DNA of 64,000 nucleotides from Lindgomyces ingoldianus (GCF_010093535.1 NW_022985177.1:1-64000), one strand, 5' to 3'; counted from the first letter of the stretch, positions 1-12,523 are shown. Notes: generated from the sequence alone by a model not told the origin. A program made the numbers and translations.

Positions 1-293
1 AAACTAAGGATTAAAGTATACTTTTGCATTCTAGAAGCTGCATTAATTAGCTAGAGAAAACCTAATGTAGAGATAGAATCTAATAGGTTTCTTCCTGCCT
101 AAATTTAGATAGCAGTTACTAGGAGATTGTCACGGTTATGTTACAGCTATCCAACCCCTGAGTACCTAGGCTTGGCACGGGGTATATAGGCTCCTCGGCC
201 TCCGTACCTCTGCCTCCGACCCTAAGGTTTACTCTCGTTACCCCCCTATCCTGCATTCCCTCTCTGTGCAAAGAACTACAGGATATAGTAATT

Positions 294-393
294 GTAACGG
301 CGCAGGCAAGACAACAGGTTTGAATGCGGTGTGAATCCACTTAGTGTAACGGCACAGGCAAGACAATGGGTCCGAATGCGGTATGAATCCACT
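294..393. repeat. Short tandem duplication, about 52-bp period
   Basis: Two adjacent copies begin with GTAACGGC at 294 and 346 and end with GAATCCACT. Most differences between the copies are transitions (G/A, C/T), as RIP would give. The surrounding 1-290 is TA-rich with no believable gene. The frames open there have no coding character. Confidence 0.6.
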
Positions 394-854
394 CAGAGGC
401 ATATGGGAGTGCGTGGGGACTTAGAAACCTAGGAATGCTATTAACACCTAGGCCTTGTACAAAAGGATATTAGAAAACTACTAAGCTAACTAAGGGGAGA
501 GGTGCAACTAAATACTTGGGGGAATAGGGGTATAGCAGTGGACAGGGCCGGGTCGGAGCAGATACGAGGAACCTTTGGATATAAGGTTCGCCAGGTAACT
601 TTGAATGGAACGATTCAAGCGAATCGTTACACTCAGAGGCATATGGCAGTGCGTGGGGACTCAGAAACCTGGGAATTCCATTGACACCTATAGGCCTTGT
701 ACAGGAGGATATTAGAAAACTACCAAGCTAGCTAAGGGGGGAGGTGCGACTAAATACTTAGGAGAATAGGGTACAGAGGGGCCAGGTCAGGGTCGTGGCA
801 GATACGAGGAACCTTCGGGAAACCCGAGATGGAACGATTCGAGCACATCGTTAC
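391..854. repeat. Tandem duplication of a 240/224-bp unit
   Basis: Unit A (391-630) and unit B (631-854) both start ACTCAGAGGCATATGG and both end with ATCGTTAC. They keep the same order of landmarks: GTGCGTGGGGACT, GGCCTTGTAC, GATATTAGAAAACTAC, CAGATACGAGGAACCTT. Unit B has small indels and mostly transition differences. No coding frame is conserved between the units. This looks like a non-coding satellite or transposon-edge duplication that has diverged by RIP-like change. Confidence 0.75.
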
Positions 855-1660
855 ACTTGGCAGAGTGGCCGGCACACCTGTGAGGTACGTTAATAGAGTT
901 TATCTATATTAAGGTTTATAAAAGAGTGTGTGTTATAAATGTAAATACACCTCTTATAACTGTCTCCGCATGATAAGGACTGAGCATAGCTATCGCTCCA
1001 CTTAGACACCGGGACACCTTCTGATAAAAAATGGTGAGGTTCTGATCAATGATCGATCGAACACGAAACTTTGAACTTGGCTGTGGCGCATTTATATCGA
1101 GCAAGAACACTTGCAGGGCTTTAGGTGGGGCGAAGTGAATATATATAAACATATTTGTGATTCTCTATGGAATCTCCCGTCAAAATGGCATGCTTTAATT
1201 CTTAAACAATTATCCAGTATAGCTAGCTGCTGTTATCACAGATCAAACTAGGAGTGGGTTTTCCTCGTCCTTCGGAGGGGTAGTAATCCAATAGTCTGTC
1301 TAAGTCGTCATAAGCCACGGAATATGGCCGGAATAGAGTAAAACTTACTAACCCATAGTATTCAGGAAATATTGAGAAAAAGTGAATTACTGGCCCACGT
1401 AACATCCTTGTTATCCGATTTACACCCACACGGTATAATGCATGTGTTTTCATGGATGTTGGTTTGCTTGATGTATGAATCAACGGGACGAGGTGTCAAG
1501 AGGCCCACTTGAGAGGAGTGGTGAAAAATTGGTGGTAGATGGAGAGCAAGATGTTGGAAAGTTCGGTTGTGCCGCTAGCGTGGATAGCACCAGCACCCAA
1601 CACCAAACATCGCGATCGTATGTTGAAAGAGAAAGCCTTTATTTTATAGAGTGCCCTGAG
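855..1660. other. Intergenic, no gene seen
   Basis: Only short, patternless frames are present, with scattered TA-rich words. It separates the left repeats from the 3' end of the NFU1 gene. Confidence 0.5.
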
Positions 1661-2704
1661 CTATCCCTCCACAGTGTCTAAGCTGCCTTTGCCGACTGTT
1701 GAAGGAGCGGCATTGGGACCTTTTTGTTGCCTCAGTTTCTCTTCGAACTTGGCGAACTCCTTAATGGCGATTTCTTCCTCTTGGTCCATAACCTGCTGAA
1801 CGCCCTGAACTTCCTCGATATAATGCCTGTAAGTATCGTTAGGTACAGGAATGTCGTCATTTTGGGGGGGATTTGACTCACATAAGCATACTCTCGATGC
1901 CATTTTTGAGTGTTACCGTACTCGAGTCACATGTCCGACATGCCCCGCGTAACTTGAGCAGAACTTGCCCTTCGTGGAACCCTCGGAACTCAATGTCACC
2001 GCCATCTTCTTGGATTGCTGGACGAATTCTCGTGTCCAACAGCTCTTTGATCATGCCAACCACTTCACTGTCGTTCTCGTCGTACGCCAAGCTATCCATT
2101 TCGGTTCCTTCCTGGCCGCTCTCTCCAGCCGTATCCTCTACAGTGTTAACGATGGTCTGCCCAGAGAGCATAAACTCGTTTATGATGGCAAAGACTTCCG
2201 GTTTAACATGTGCCCATGGCGTGGCGCTGTCTTTCGTGACGGTAATGTAGTCTGTGCCAAAGAATACAGATGTGACTCCATCGATGTTCAAGAGTTTCGC
2301 CGCGAGCGGGGAAGGATGAGGCGGGGCCAAGGTTGACCGAGGTGTGAGATATTCGAGGAATGGGGACGATATTGATTCTGGCATAACTCGCTGGTTCGGA
2401 TTGAATTTGAGGGCCTTCCAAAGTCAGCGTTGATGGTCTTTGCGACAATGCGCTGCAAGCTCACATCAGGATTTGGCGTTGACTCAGTCTGAATGAACAT
2501 GGTCCGACGCCCTAGGGAAACCACCGGGGCTGGCAGTCTAAGACTCCATTGCTGCGTATTTGGCCGACGTCGAAGAGGAGAAGCTGTGATCGGGGAGTTC
2601 TGATGCATGCATCTCGTGGCAGCCTTGGAAACTTGTGAACGGACAGAGGGAGCGGCTCTCGACAGGCTGCGTGGGACAGATCGCGGCAGAATCATCGACG
2701 CCAT
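1661..2704 (-). CDS. NFU1: NFU1-type mitochondrial iron-sulfur cluster scaffold
   Basis: Exons on the minus strand are 2704-2465, 2414-1882 and 1826-1661, giving 312 residues. Introns are 50 and 55 nt with GTGAGC/AG and GTGAGT/AG borders, and the phases close exactly. Residues 1 to about 65 form an Arg/Ser-rich mitochondrial presequence. The Nfu N-terminal domain follows (FIQTESTPNPD...ALKF, then DGVTSVFFG). The C-terminal NifU-like domain carries the cluster-binding C-x-x-C at about Cys239 and Cys242 (GACRTCDSS). The family carries Fe-S clusters in mitochondria for late targets such as lipoate synthase. A charged, low-complexity tail ends the protein. The start is the first ATG before the presequence. 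No neighbour appears functionally linked. Confidence 0.95.
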
Positions 2705-3980
2705 GGAGTAGGGATTCAGTCCAGTAAATCATGAAGCAAAAAGAAGTGCATAGGAATGGCAAGGTCTACGCTGAAGCATGAAGGTTGTTGGAGCTTCTGT
2801 GACGACATTAGGACTAATCAGCTGTAGAGGCTTGGCGCACAAGGGCTCGCCGAATCGCGGGCCGAGATCTTCATTCAGTCGCGTCCCTTCGCCCCTTGTC
2901 TGCCAACATTTCTGTTAGATCTGAAGCGTTATCAGGCTAGCTGAGTTAACTGGGCATGCGAAATCCATGTAACTGTCGGGTTTTCGGCTTCTCGCCAGCA
3001 CGTAAGCTTCCATCATTCCTACGTCTACTCTTCAATACTCACTCTAGGCTTTATTTCAGCATGAACGGTTCATACACGCCGTGGGGCATTTTGTCGGTGC
3101 AATGGTCCTTACTGTATTGATGCTCAATCCTGGAGTCAACTCTACGGCAGCAAATCATGTTTCTGTTGGAATGTAGGGATAGGGTCATAGCCCTCAGCTA
3201 TCTAGTTTTTCTACATTCATACGTTTAGCATTTAGCATGTGATAAGCTTGATCATTAACTATACATTCTGGCACTCCCCCTTAGGCAATGAAGCGATCAT
3301 TCACTCTCCCTTCGTCAGCAATCCTCTGCCCGCCGTCTCCTGGCCAAGGTCCTCCAATCTCTGCCTTGAGTCTTTGACTGAGTCTCTACGGGCGTGTTGT
3401 TCACCTGACCAACCGGTTGAAGCGGTATGGATTGAATTGCCGTATAGTAGCTTGTTACTAGATGTCGAGATATTGAGCGCCGGCGGATAATAAACAGATT
3501 CTTTTACATCCCCTGCTAATACTACAAAAGGTAGACTGAACTCACTACAGATCGAAGGCAACTAAAATACCCTATTTAATTTATCTACAAAAGCCTACTC
3601 CATGAACAGGGAGTATAAACATCACCATCGCATGGTTGCTTAATCGCCTAAGTCTAATAAAGCCTTCCAATAGCTGCTCTGGTTAAACGTCTACTTTTTC
3701 AATGTTCTGAACAGAGCCCGTCCAGGTGGAAGGGCGATGAGGAACGATAGATCTCGTCATATGATATACTCAGCCGTCAGAATTAAGGCTCTGATCATTG
3801 CCCTCGCTGCCAGTCGTTTTCACGGTGATTTTCCCCGTTACCTAAGCCATGTTCGAGAAAATTACCAAGATGAGAGTCCCAGGAAGAGGGAGAATCAGGA
3901 GAATGGAGAAACCAGATCTGTAACACTTTAATTGACCTACTTCATTTAAACAATATACATCTAATCTCAATTCAAGAATA
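2705..3980. other. Intergenic, NFU1 upstream region
   Basis: It holds the NFU1 promoter and no coding region I can support. Frames at 3239-3561 lie open on both strands but have no recognisable content. Confidence 0.45.
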
Positions 3981-4058
3981 GCCCATTGGCGGAATGGTAG
4001 TGCGCTAGATTCCGGACTAGGATATCATAAAGTCACCCCTTCAAATCAGGCACGAGTC
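3981..4058 (+). pseudogene. Decayed tRNA-Arg(CCG)-like relic
   Basis: An A-box-like stretch (TTGGCGGAATGGTAG) is followed by an anticodon-loop-like TTCCGGA, then a B-box-like CTTCAAATC, then ACGAGTCA, which has the form of a tRNA 3' acceptor strand. The 5' acceptor strand no longer pairs with it, the anticodon stem has lost pairing, and the variable region is enlarged. This reads as a tRNA-Arg with anticodon CCG that has lost function. A chance match is possible. Confidence 0.4.
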
Positions 4059-4299
4059 ATTCAATATTCCTTTTCCTCTACTATACTTAGGCGTTCTTGC
4101 TACTTGCTATTGCCTGTGGTAATGCGTGGTGCTCTTTCTGCCGTCTTCCAATACCCAATGCACTGCCCGGCGTGGATGTGCTGTGTAATCTGTCTCTTCC
4201 CTCCTCCCCTCTCCGCGGACCACACCATCAAACAAGCCCCATCTTACCGGCAAATCCTTTTCCGCTATCCTTCCCCTGTATATATGACCCAAGTCATTC

Positions 4300-5280
4300 T
4301 TGCTGGCCCCCAGAAAGAAGCACAAGAAACCTTCGTCCTCGGTTCGCCTGCCTCATATTAAGTATGCACCGATCTCAGGGCCGTTTTGTCCCCTCGACAC
4401 GATCATTGCGCAGATCCGCAACCGGCTGGCTAAAGAAGAAAGTGAGCCTAGGAAAGGGCCGATTGAAGATCTCCTCAAAAGCTCCTACTTTGGAGGTGAC
4501 GAACCTTTGCGTGTTCCGTTGCCTGATGGAAACACAATGGAGCTTCAGATCTGTTGTGAACAGAACCTTGCTATTGCTTCCTTCCTACACGGTGCGGCCA
4601 CAGTGGACCGAGGTCCACATATACCGTCTTTAAAATCGCTCCAGACCCATACTTGAGGGGAGATTCTCGTGGCGGGTCGAGGCCAGAGCTCATTCCGGAA
4701 CTGGATTCCAGCGTCCACGCCATATTTACCACCAAGGATGCAGCCAATCAGTCAGCTCCCGAGCTATTTTAACACCTCAAGCAGGAATCACTCAGGGGTA
4801 GGGGAGCACTAGTACCCAAAAAAAAGCGGGTTGTTCGCAGGAGTTTTGTGGGACATGGTGGGGTCATTGAAAAGATTCTCGAAGTTCGCTTTGATGATGG
4901 GCAAAGAACATTTCTAAATGGATTCACTACGTACTGACAGAAATTTGCCACCTGCTGGGGCACCTATGTCTAGTCAACAGCAAACGTATCGTCGCCCATC
5001 GGGGAATTCGAAGACAGGGGAGTGGTGAGAGAAGGCGCCGAAATAGGTGCCGAATGGAGTAGTGCAGCCGTCCGCACCTTCATGTTGCACTGCGGTGGAA
5101 GGATAAGCTTATGAAATATAAGACCAATATGCTTGAAAGAGTAAATAGGGTCACCTTTTCTAAGAGAAAGGTATCAGATTGTGCTTCAGCCGTCCACTGA
5201 CTTACATCAAAACCACGCGGCCTGGAAGGCCTGGTCCAAACTGCTCAACCAGATAAAACGTGAACTCCCCGGTACGTAGA
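4300..5280 (+). pseudogene. Unidentified gene relic
   Basis: Protein-like translation appears in pieces across frames. One frame is open from about 4300 to 4653 and contains IIAQIRNRLAKEE and VPLPDGNTMELQICCEQ. Another starts near 4626 and contains PELIPELDSSVHAIFTTKD, then VEKILEVRFDDGQRTFLNGF-like sequence with stops from about 4770. The frame changes and stops do not resolve with plausible introns, so I read it as a decayed gene. I do not recognise the family. Confidence 0.35.
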
Positions 5281-5420
5281 CGCTAGTTGATATTCACTGC
5301 CACTCCATTCGTCTGGGTCCATATTCTTCTCTGACACCGGGAAGGTTGTTTGAACCGTCAATATACGCGAGAAGCTTGTTCACATACCTGCGCATCCATC
5401 GGTGTGGCCAAAGCTATTAT

Positions 5421-5850
5421 CATGGCTTTCAAATATTTCATCATCCTTCCTCTTCTCAGCTTCCTGGCGGCCAGTCAAAGCCGAAAGGAAAACCATACGA
5501 TGTAACTGATGAAATGCTAATGCCCCCCTACCTACAACTTGTCATACTTGAGCATCAGAATATACCTACACGGAGCCCAAGAATGCACTGGTCAAAAGCC
5601 CTTACGCTGGGGTCGCAGCTAATGGTAAGGGATCAGGGACCTAAAAGTCACCTGGGCGACCCCAAAGTGGAACGGCAAGCTCAACGCCCAGATGGACGGA
5701 GACAGCGAGTGCGTGCACGCTCATCTCAACAAAGATCCGGATTCGTATAAGGCTAGGGTAGTCTCGGGGACGACGGACTGGTGGGACGAGGTGTACAAGT
5801 GAGGGTAGGATAATGGGAAGCTCATGTATCAAGATGTGGCGGTGTAAAAT
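5421..5850 (+). pseudogene. Relic of a small secreted protein gene
   Basis: An ATG at about 5421 opens a clear signal peptide (MAFKYFIILPLLSFLAA) that reaches a stop after about 27 codons. Farther on, another frame reads WNGKLNAQMDGDSECVHAH and then DWWDEVYK, followed by stops. No intron joins these parts cleanly. A small Cys-containing secreted protein with a lost frame is the simplest reading. An unrecognised multi-intron gene is possible. Confidence 0.35.
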
Positions 5851-6907
5851 GAACTCAATGGGAGGGACAAGTTTAGCTTCTATTCGGATTTACCTGCCCT
5901 TTGGCGTATAACTATACGAAGCCCTGACAGAGGGACTGTTGAGAATGTGGAGGGGGAGGAATTAATGGGCTTTCGGCTACGTACCGCAATTCAAACTTTC
6001 CCATTTCGATTATATGCGTATTTGTGAGAACGCCCTTCCGTGATGGGAGAGCTCTGCTGGCACAAACGGGGGAATTAACAGGAGTGGAAAGAGATTGTGC
6101 GAGATTTAGACTGGAGACTTGTTGTGCGGATAGGAGAGTGTGTTTAGAGAGAATGTAGGCTTATGTCCTGATCCAGCCCTCCGTCAGAAGTGCCAGAATA
6201 CACTACCCTTCCCAGGAAAGAGTCCCTTCAACCCAGTGTTTCATTTTTGCGGCTGAGATCGCCGATGCCATGGTATGAACCGTTACATGTGAGTAGAGAT
6301 CGGGGTGTGCTGGCAACTAGCTGCGGAAAGAGAAGCTAGCAAATTTCAAGTAGAGCTCTCACCAAATACCAAGGCGTCCTGGCTCGAGACTGATGCACCT
6401 ATCAAGCTCTAGAAATTTTGTTGAGTTTAGCGAGTGAAAAATTCTCTATTGCGACCCAAGACGTTTTGCTCGACGCTGGTTGGCGGTCTGCCAAGGCGCA
6501 GCCGCAATCGGGCCGGGGGTGAGAGTTGAAACTGGGCGAGTAACGCACCGATCAAGGTCTGATCGGTTGAGAGCACCGATAAGGCAAGCACGGACCGTAT
6601 GACATCCATCGTGAGTTCCTGCATGCATCACAGCCAAGCTGCGCGCCGCCATCAGAACTTCCCGCTGCTTGCCTCGCTCCCCCGTCTTCCTCTCATTCCA
6701 ATCATTCCAATTCGTGCCTCTCACCACCAGAAACAATCAGTCGACATCCCTAAGCTTATCCATTCATTCTGCCTTTCCCTTCTTGGCTGTCTGATTACCT
6801 TTGACTGTCATTTACCTGTTTCTTCACCTCAACACCGCTTCGCCAACTTTCAGACCAAACTCGACCGCTCTTTGTTGACTGTATATTCCGGCGGCTGAGC
6901 GTTCGAC
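5851..6907. other. Intergenic, promoter region of the GH63-like gene
   Basis: No gene is seen. The last 250 bases (about 6650-6900) are pyrimidine-rich on the + strand with CT-rich runs, typical of a fungal 5' leader just before the ATG at 6908. Confidence 0.5.
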
Positions 6908-9900
6908 ATGGTTCTCATTGAGAATCAAGAGTACCTCTGCGAAGAGGAAAAGCGCCTCAAGCAAGACCGAGAGCGCACTGCTTACTGGAAGCGATGGGGA
7001 CCCTACGTTGCCGAGAGGCAGTGGGCAACTGGTTAGTTCCCGTTGCTCTGCATCGCTCGATGTAATCTAACGCCTGGGTAGTTCGCGAAGACTACTCGTA
7101 AGTCAACCACAATCTGTGTGTTAACTCTGCTGACTATCGCAGCCACGATGGAGATGCATGGAGCCGTAAGTGCCTTCTTGAATACAATTAGCCTTGACTA
7201 ATAGAAGGTGAGACTTTACACATGACATGGCCCGAACGCGCGCCTTCCGGTGGGGCGAAGATGGCATTGCGGGCGTTTCCGACTCGCATGGCCTCCAGAA
7301 CATTGCCTTTGCTTTCTGGAATGAGAAAGAGTGCGCCGATACGAATTCCCCTACCAAAACTCATCATTGCTTATAACTTCGCAGCGATTTCCTGAAGGAG
7401 AGGTTGTTCGGCCTGTCAAATCCTCAGGGCAACCATGGAGAGTCGATCAAAGAATGCCACTTCCATCTGGACAACACGCCTACGGTAAGCGTTGGCAGAG
7501 CCCTGTGCTTACCTGGCTGACTTCCCCCACAGCATTCCTACATGAAGTACCTCTACAAGTATCCGCAGCGCAAATTCCCCTACGAGGACCTCATTAAAGA
7601 GAACGCTAATCGAAGCCGACTGGAAAAGGAATACAACCTTATTGATACTGGAGTCTTCGAGGATGATCGATACTGGGATATCTTCATTGAGACTGCAAAG
7701 GAAGCTGACGATGCGGAAGAGCTTTTGTTTCGTGTTACCGCATATAACCGCGGCCCGGAGCCAGCGCCGCTGCACATCGTCCCTCACGTATGGTTCCGTA
7801 ATACCTGGGCCTGGGGCCACGAAGATCTCAAGAAGAAGCCTTCATTACGGAAAATTAGTCCAACTACGGCACATTCAAAGCACTATAAGCTTGGAGAGCG
7901 CTACTTTCAGCTCTCACCCTCTCCAGGCACTGGCTCGAGCGGTGAGGACGTTCAGCCCAAACTTCTTTTCACAGAAAACGAGACGAATTACAAGGCAATC
8001 TGGGGCGGTGAGAACAAACACCAGTATGTCAAAGATGGCATTCACCGCCGTATCGTAGACGAGCAAATGAATTCCGTAAATCCGAGGGAGTTCGGCACCA
8101 AGTGCGCGGCCTGGTACGCTTTTGACGAAGATGAAGGCGTTCAGCCTGGAGAGTGTGCCGTCGTGCGATTTAGGTATTCACGGAGGTATGAAGGATACCT
8201 CGACGAAGAGCTTTTCGACGACATCATCGAGCAACGACGCGCCGAGGCCGACGAGTTCTACTGGCGAATTAGCCCGCTTCCGATGGCTGAGGATCTCCGA
8301 AATATCCAACGCCAAGCCTTCTCTGGAATGTTGTGGTGCAAACAATACTACCATTTCATCTGGAACCAATGGGCAAACGGCGATCCGGGCATGCCCCCTC
8401 CACCAGCCAGCCGAAAGCAGGTTCGGAACAAGGAGTGGAAACACATGTACCTAGACGATATTCTCTCCATGCCTGATTCTTGGGAATACCCCTTCTTCGC
8501 CGCGTGGGACAGCGCTTTTCATTGCATACCTTTGGCCATGATCGACCCTGATTTTGCCAAGAAACAACTAGACCTCTTCACTCGCGAATGGTACATGCAT
8601 CCAAATGGCCAGCTTCCAGCTTACGAATGGAACTTTGGCGATGTGAACCCTCCAGTCCATGCTTGGTCACTCTTCAGGGTTTTCAAGATTGAGCGCAAGA
8701 TGTACGGTCGTGAGGATTTTGACTTCCTTGAGCGCGTGTTCCAAAAACTGCTCCTCAACTTCACATGGTGGGTGAATCGAAAGGATGCGGATGGCCACAA
8801 TGTCTTTGAAGGCGGGTTCCTAGGCCTCGACAATATTGGCGTCTTCAATCGATCAGAGCCTTTGCCGACGGGAGGTGTTCTTGAACAGGCCGACAGCACC
8901 GGCTGGATGGGCTTCTACTGTCTTAACATGCTTAATATCTGTCTCGAACTCGCCAAACGTCGCCGTATATATGAAGACATGGCGTCAAAGTTTTTTGAGC
9001 ACTTCATCCTCATCAGTGACGCAATGCAGTTCCGGATGGACGGAGAAGAGAAACCACTTTGGAACGAAGAGGATGGATTCTACTATGATGCCATCTCCTG
9101 GGGGGGACCATGGAGTCACCAAATGCCAGTTCGATCCCTCGTCGGCCTCATCCCTCTCTATGCGACTTTGACATTAGAGCCCGAAGTCATCAACCGATTT
9201 CCCGACTTCAAAAAGAGATTAGATTGGTTCACCGCCAACCGCAGCGACGTCGCCAAACGGAATATGGCTTCGATGAAGAAACGCGGCAAAGACGATCGTG
9301 TTCTCTTATCTCTAGTTAGTGAGGACCGCTTGAGACGGATCCTCTGCAGGATGCTAGACGAATCAGAATTCCTGGCTGACCACGGAATCCGATCTCTGTC
9401 GAAATACCACAAAAGCAACCCATACTCTATGGATGTTAATGGCCAGCGCTTTCAAGTCAGTTATATTCCCGGGGACTCTGACAGTGGGCTTTTCGGCGGC
9501 AACAGCAACTGGCGTGGGCCAATTTGGCTCGCTGTCAATTTCCTTCTCATCGAGTCTCTCCAGCGATTCTTCCTATACTACGGCAACAAGTTCCAAGTAG
9601 AATGTCCCACTGGCTCAGGCGACTACATGCATCTCGGACACGTTGCCGAAGAAGTCCAACATCGTCTTCAGCACCTTTTCGCCCGAGGCGACGATGGACG
9701 AAGAGCTATCAATGACGGAAATGAAATGCTGGATTTTGATGTGCACTGGAAGGACTACATGTGGTACCATGAATTTTTCGATGGAGATACTGGCCGTGGG
9801 TTGGGAGCAACTCATCAATGTGGGTGGACTGGCTTGATTGCTAAGATGATCCATGACACAGGGTAAGTCGAATCCTGCCATTCAGTTGTAAAGTACTCAT

Positions 9901-10346
9901 AAAGTGCTAGCATGACTTGTCGACTCCCACAAACACCACGTACGCCAACCACCGCGGCTGCCCACTACTTCGACGACATCTTCACTAGCACTGGAAAACC
10001 CAGGAAGCCACATCACCTTCGTCGATCTTCAACAAGCAGATCCATTGGCCACCGCAGCGACTGGGAAACCTCAACTAATGGCGACGAAGATACTGCCTCC
10101 CCTATCAACCGCAAGAGTTCTATTGGATTCCTCGACGCTGATTCCATCAAACGAAAGGCCGAGGTCGATAAACATGTTGCACACTATGTCAGCGATCAAC
10201 TTGAGCGGATAAAGAGCAACGATTCGGCCGATGTCGACTGCGGAGAGTTCGAGACGTCAATTGATGGAGCATTCGATCCGAAGCCTAGTGGTGATCTGAA
10301 TGGCCATAACAACTATTTCACCAAAAATCCACTGGATGGCAAATAA
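6908..10346 (+). CDS. GH63-like glucosidase/mannosidase-type glycoside hydrolase
   Basis: Exons are 6908-7031, 7082-7097, 7143-7165, 7213-7330, 7385-7484, 7533-9862 and 9911-10346, giving 1048 residues with consistent phases. The 5' end carries five closely spaced introns around exons as short as 16 and 23 nt. The N-terminus reads [16 protein letters not shown]. The body has the Trp-rich motifs of an (alpha/alpha)6-barrel sugar hydrolase ([34 protein letters not shown], and a late HQCGWTGL). The related GH63 group trims glucose or mannosyl-glycerate-like substrates, but the substrate here is unknown. There is no signal peptide, so it is probably cytosolic. The last exon adds a Ser-rich, phosphosite-like tail after the catalytic domain. 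Without that splice the frame stops at 9865. Confidence 0.9.
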
Positions 10347-11226
10347 GTTGGAGGACCTGTCATAGCGTTGTTGAGGGGATTAATAGGGGGGTATTGAGGA
10401 GAAGGGATAGCAAACATTGCAAAAAGCTCCACGCACCAGAAAAGTTGACATGCATCAAACGGGGCTCGAGAATTTATAGACCCAGAATTGACCTAGGGGC
10501 AGAATCACAAGTCCTATTACTCCCCGAAACGCTTACCTCAACCATTCTCGCACCATGCCTGGAGGAATGAATTTTATCTTTGTACTAGTCAAGTCATGAA
10601 TAGATTAATCATTGTATTATGCCTAGTCTCTCTTGATTTAGTCTCGACTAGCCTCTTACTGGAGTGGTAGGCTAGCTAGAATCGAATGCAGTACCTAGAC
10701 CAAGGCTAGAACAAAGGCTAGATATTTACGAATCCGTGTGGGAAGAATGAACGCACGGACAATAAGTCATTAGCATTAAAAAAATTATATATCTGTTTTT
10801 TATTAGAATCCTTCTATTAGATCTTGTGGCGCAACAGCGGAACTTGGGGTTCTGGGGTTCATATCCTCAGAATTATCTGAATATTAGTGCGTGATCATGG
10901 AATTTGTTAATTATCTGCCTCAAGGGGTAGGTCTCACGTGAATTGGTGGCTTTGAGATTAGTCATACTGTGGCGGGACTTTGTTTATGCGGGGCCAACAA
11001 ACAACCGCAGAACCAGCATCACCAACCCAAGACTGCCAATCTTACTCTTTTGCCTCTTTTTTCTTGCTTCAAATCAGTCGCTCTTTTCCGTTATCAGCAT
11101 TTGGCAACCGGCGTAGTCCGTAAGTTTTTACATTCTAGTCTTGGGGCTTCAATCACCCTGCTAACTGTTTGAATAGACACAGACACACCCTCCACCCATA
11201 TAGTCAAGGCGGAGAAGCTGTGGAGG
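10347..11226. other. Intergenic between GH63-like gene and MOB1
   Basis: No gene is seen. Part of it (about 10560-10820) is TA-rich with CTAG words. A tRNA-like fragment near 10826-10868 was considered and rejected. The end serves as the MOB1 5' leader. Confidence 0.5.
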
Positions 11227-12523
11227 ATGTCAGGATTCATAACCACAATGTTTGTTTCCACTTCTGCCTTCCTCTTTTCCCGGCCTTCCCAGCCAAACCG
11301 GAGCCCCTCCAGTTGATCTTCACCTTCGCCTAGAGCTAGAGCTGCATGGGTCTCAAGATGGACACAATTGACCGCACAGAGCTTGGATTCGACAAGGAAA
11401 TATAGGCTGGGAAGCGGGTAGCCTGATCTGAAGCTTTAGCGCCTACGATATCACAGTTGGCGTACAAGAGCGCGCTCTAGGTGACTGGGGAGGCGTTGCG
11501 GACAATGCAAGTAGGCTCGGTGTCGTCTCGTCCTTACTTGCAGGCCGGCGAACGACCCTTGCTCATGAATATCCCAACTACTACTACAAGCTCCTTCCTT
11601 CAACCAAGACGACTTCACCACACACTGCGATAACAAGATACTGAGGCGGAAGCTCTTAGCGAAGGTTCGAAGACATGAGAGGAGATGGCACTGTCTCCAT
11701 CGCCCTCATCCAGGGCTATCATTCCCATCACGCCCCAAAAATGGCTATTTTGCAGGCACAGGCTTACTTTCTTCCTTGTTCTCTAGCAATCCGCGCACGC
11801 GAGCACCTTTCAAACCACAGAAGGCCAATCGAGGGACCAGCAGCTGGCAACTTAAGCAATATGCGGAGGCGACACTGGGGAGTGGAAGTTTGAGGAAGGC
11901 GGTGAAGTTACCAGAGGGAGAGGATAAGGACGAGTGGCTGGCGGTCAACAGTGAATAGCACAATCACGGCTGCTGCGCATTCGCTAACCTATCTTATTCA
12001 GTCGTCGACTTCTACAATCAAATAAACCTCCTCTACGGCTCCATCACCGAATTCTGCTCTCCGCAGAGCTGTCCCGAGATGAAGGCAACAGACGAGTAGG
12101 AAACCTTTAACCTTAATCTATGTCATCTCACTGACCCTATGTAGGTTTGAATACCTCTGGCAAGACACTGAGAACTTTAAGAAACCCACCAAAATGCCTG
12201 CACCAGAATACATCGAGCACCTGATGGCCTGGGTACAGAGCAACATAGACAACGAGCAGATGTTCCCAAGCAGGATCGGCGTCCCATTCCCCAAGACCTT
12301 TCCCGCTCTGCTTCGCAATATGTTTAAGCGCCTCTATCGTGTTTACGCCCACATCTACTGCCACCACTACCCCGTCGTTATTGAGCTGGGCCTCGAGCCG
12401 CATCTGAATACGAGCTTCAAGCACTATGTTCTGTTCATTGATGAGCATGGGCTGGCGAGCGGAAGCAAGGATTTCTGGGGCCCGCTGGGTGATCTGGTGG
12501 AGAGTATGCTGAGGAGTGATTGA
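11227..12523 (+). CDS. MOB1: MOB1 kinase activator (NDR/LATS, mitotic exit network)
   Basis: Exons are 11227-11249, 11787-11950, 12002-12095 and 12145-12523, giving 219 residues, the usual MOB1 length. The tiny first exon encodes MSGFITT, the standard fungal MOB1 start, and joins phase-correctly to [12 protein letters not shown] in exon 2. Exon 2 has no ATG of its own. Conserved blocks are [47 protein letters not shown] and [13 protein letters not shown]. The Cys pair in FCSPQSC and the later His residues are the expected zinc ligands. MOB1 binds and activates NDR-family kinases (Dbf2/Sid2 type) in septation and mitotic exit. The first intron is 537 nt, far longer than the others here. Confidence 0.95.

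Noticed and set aside
10826..10868. tRNA-like A box and T-arm-like hairpin
   Set aside because: No room for an anticodon arm between the boxes, and the T loop lacks the conserved residues.
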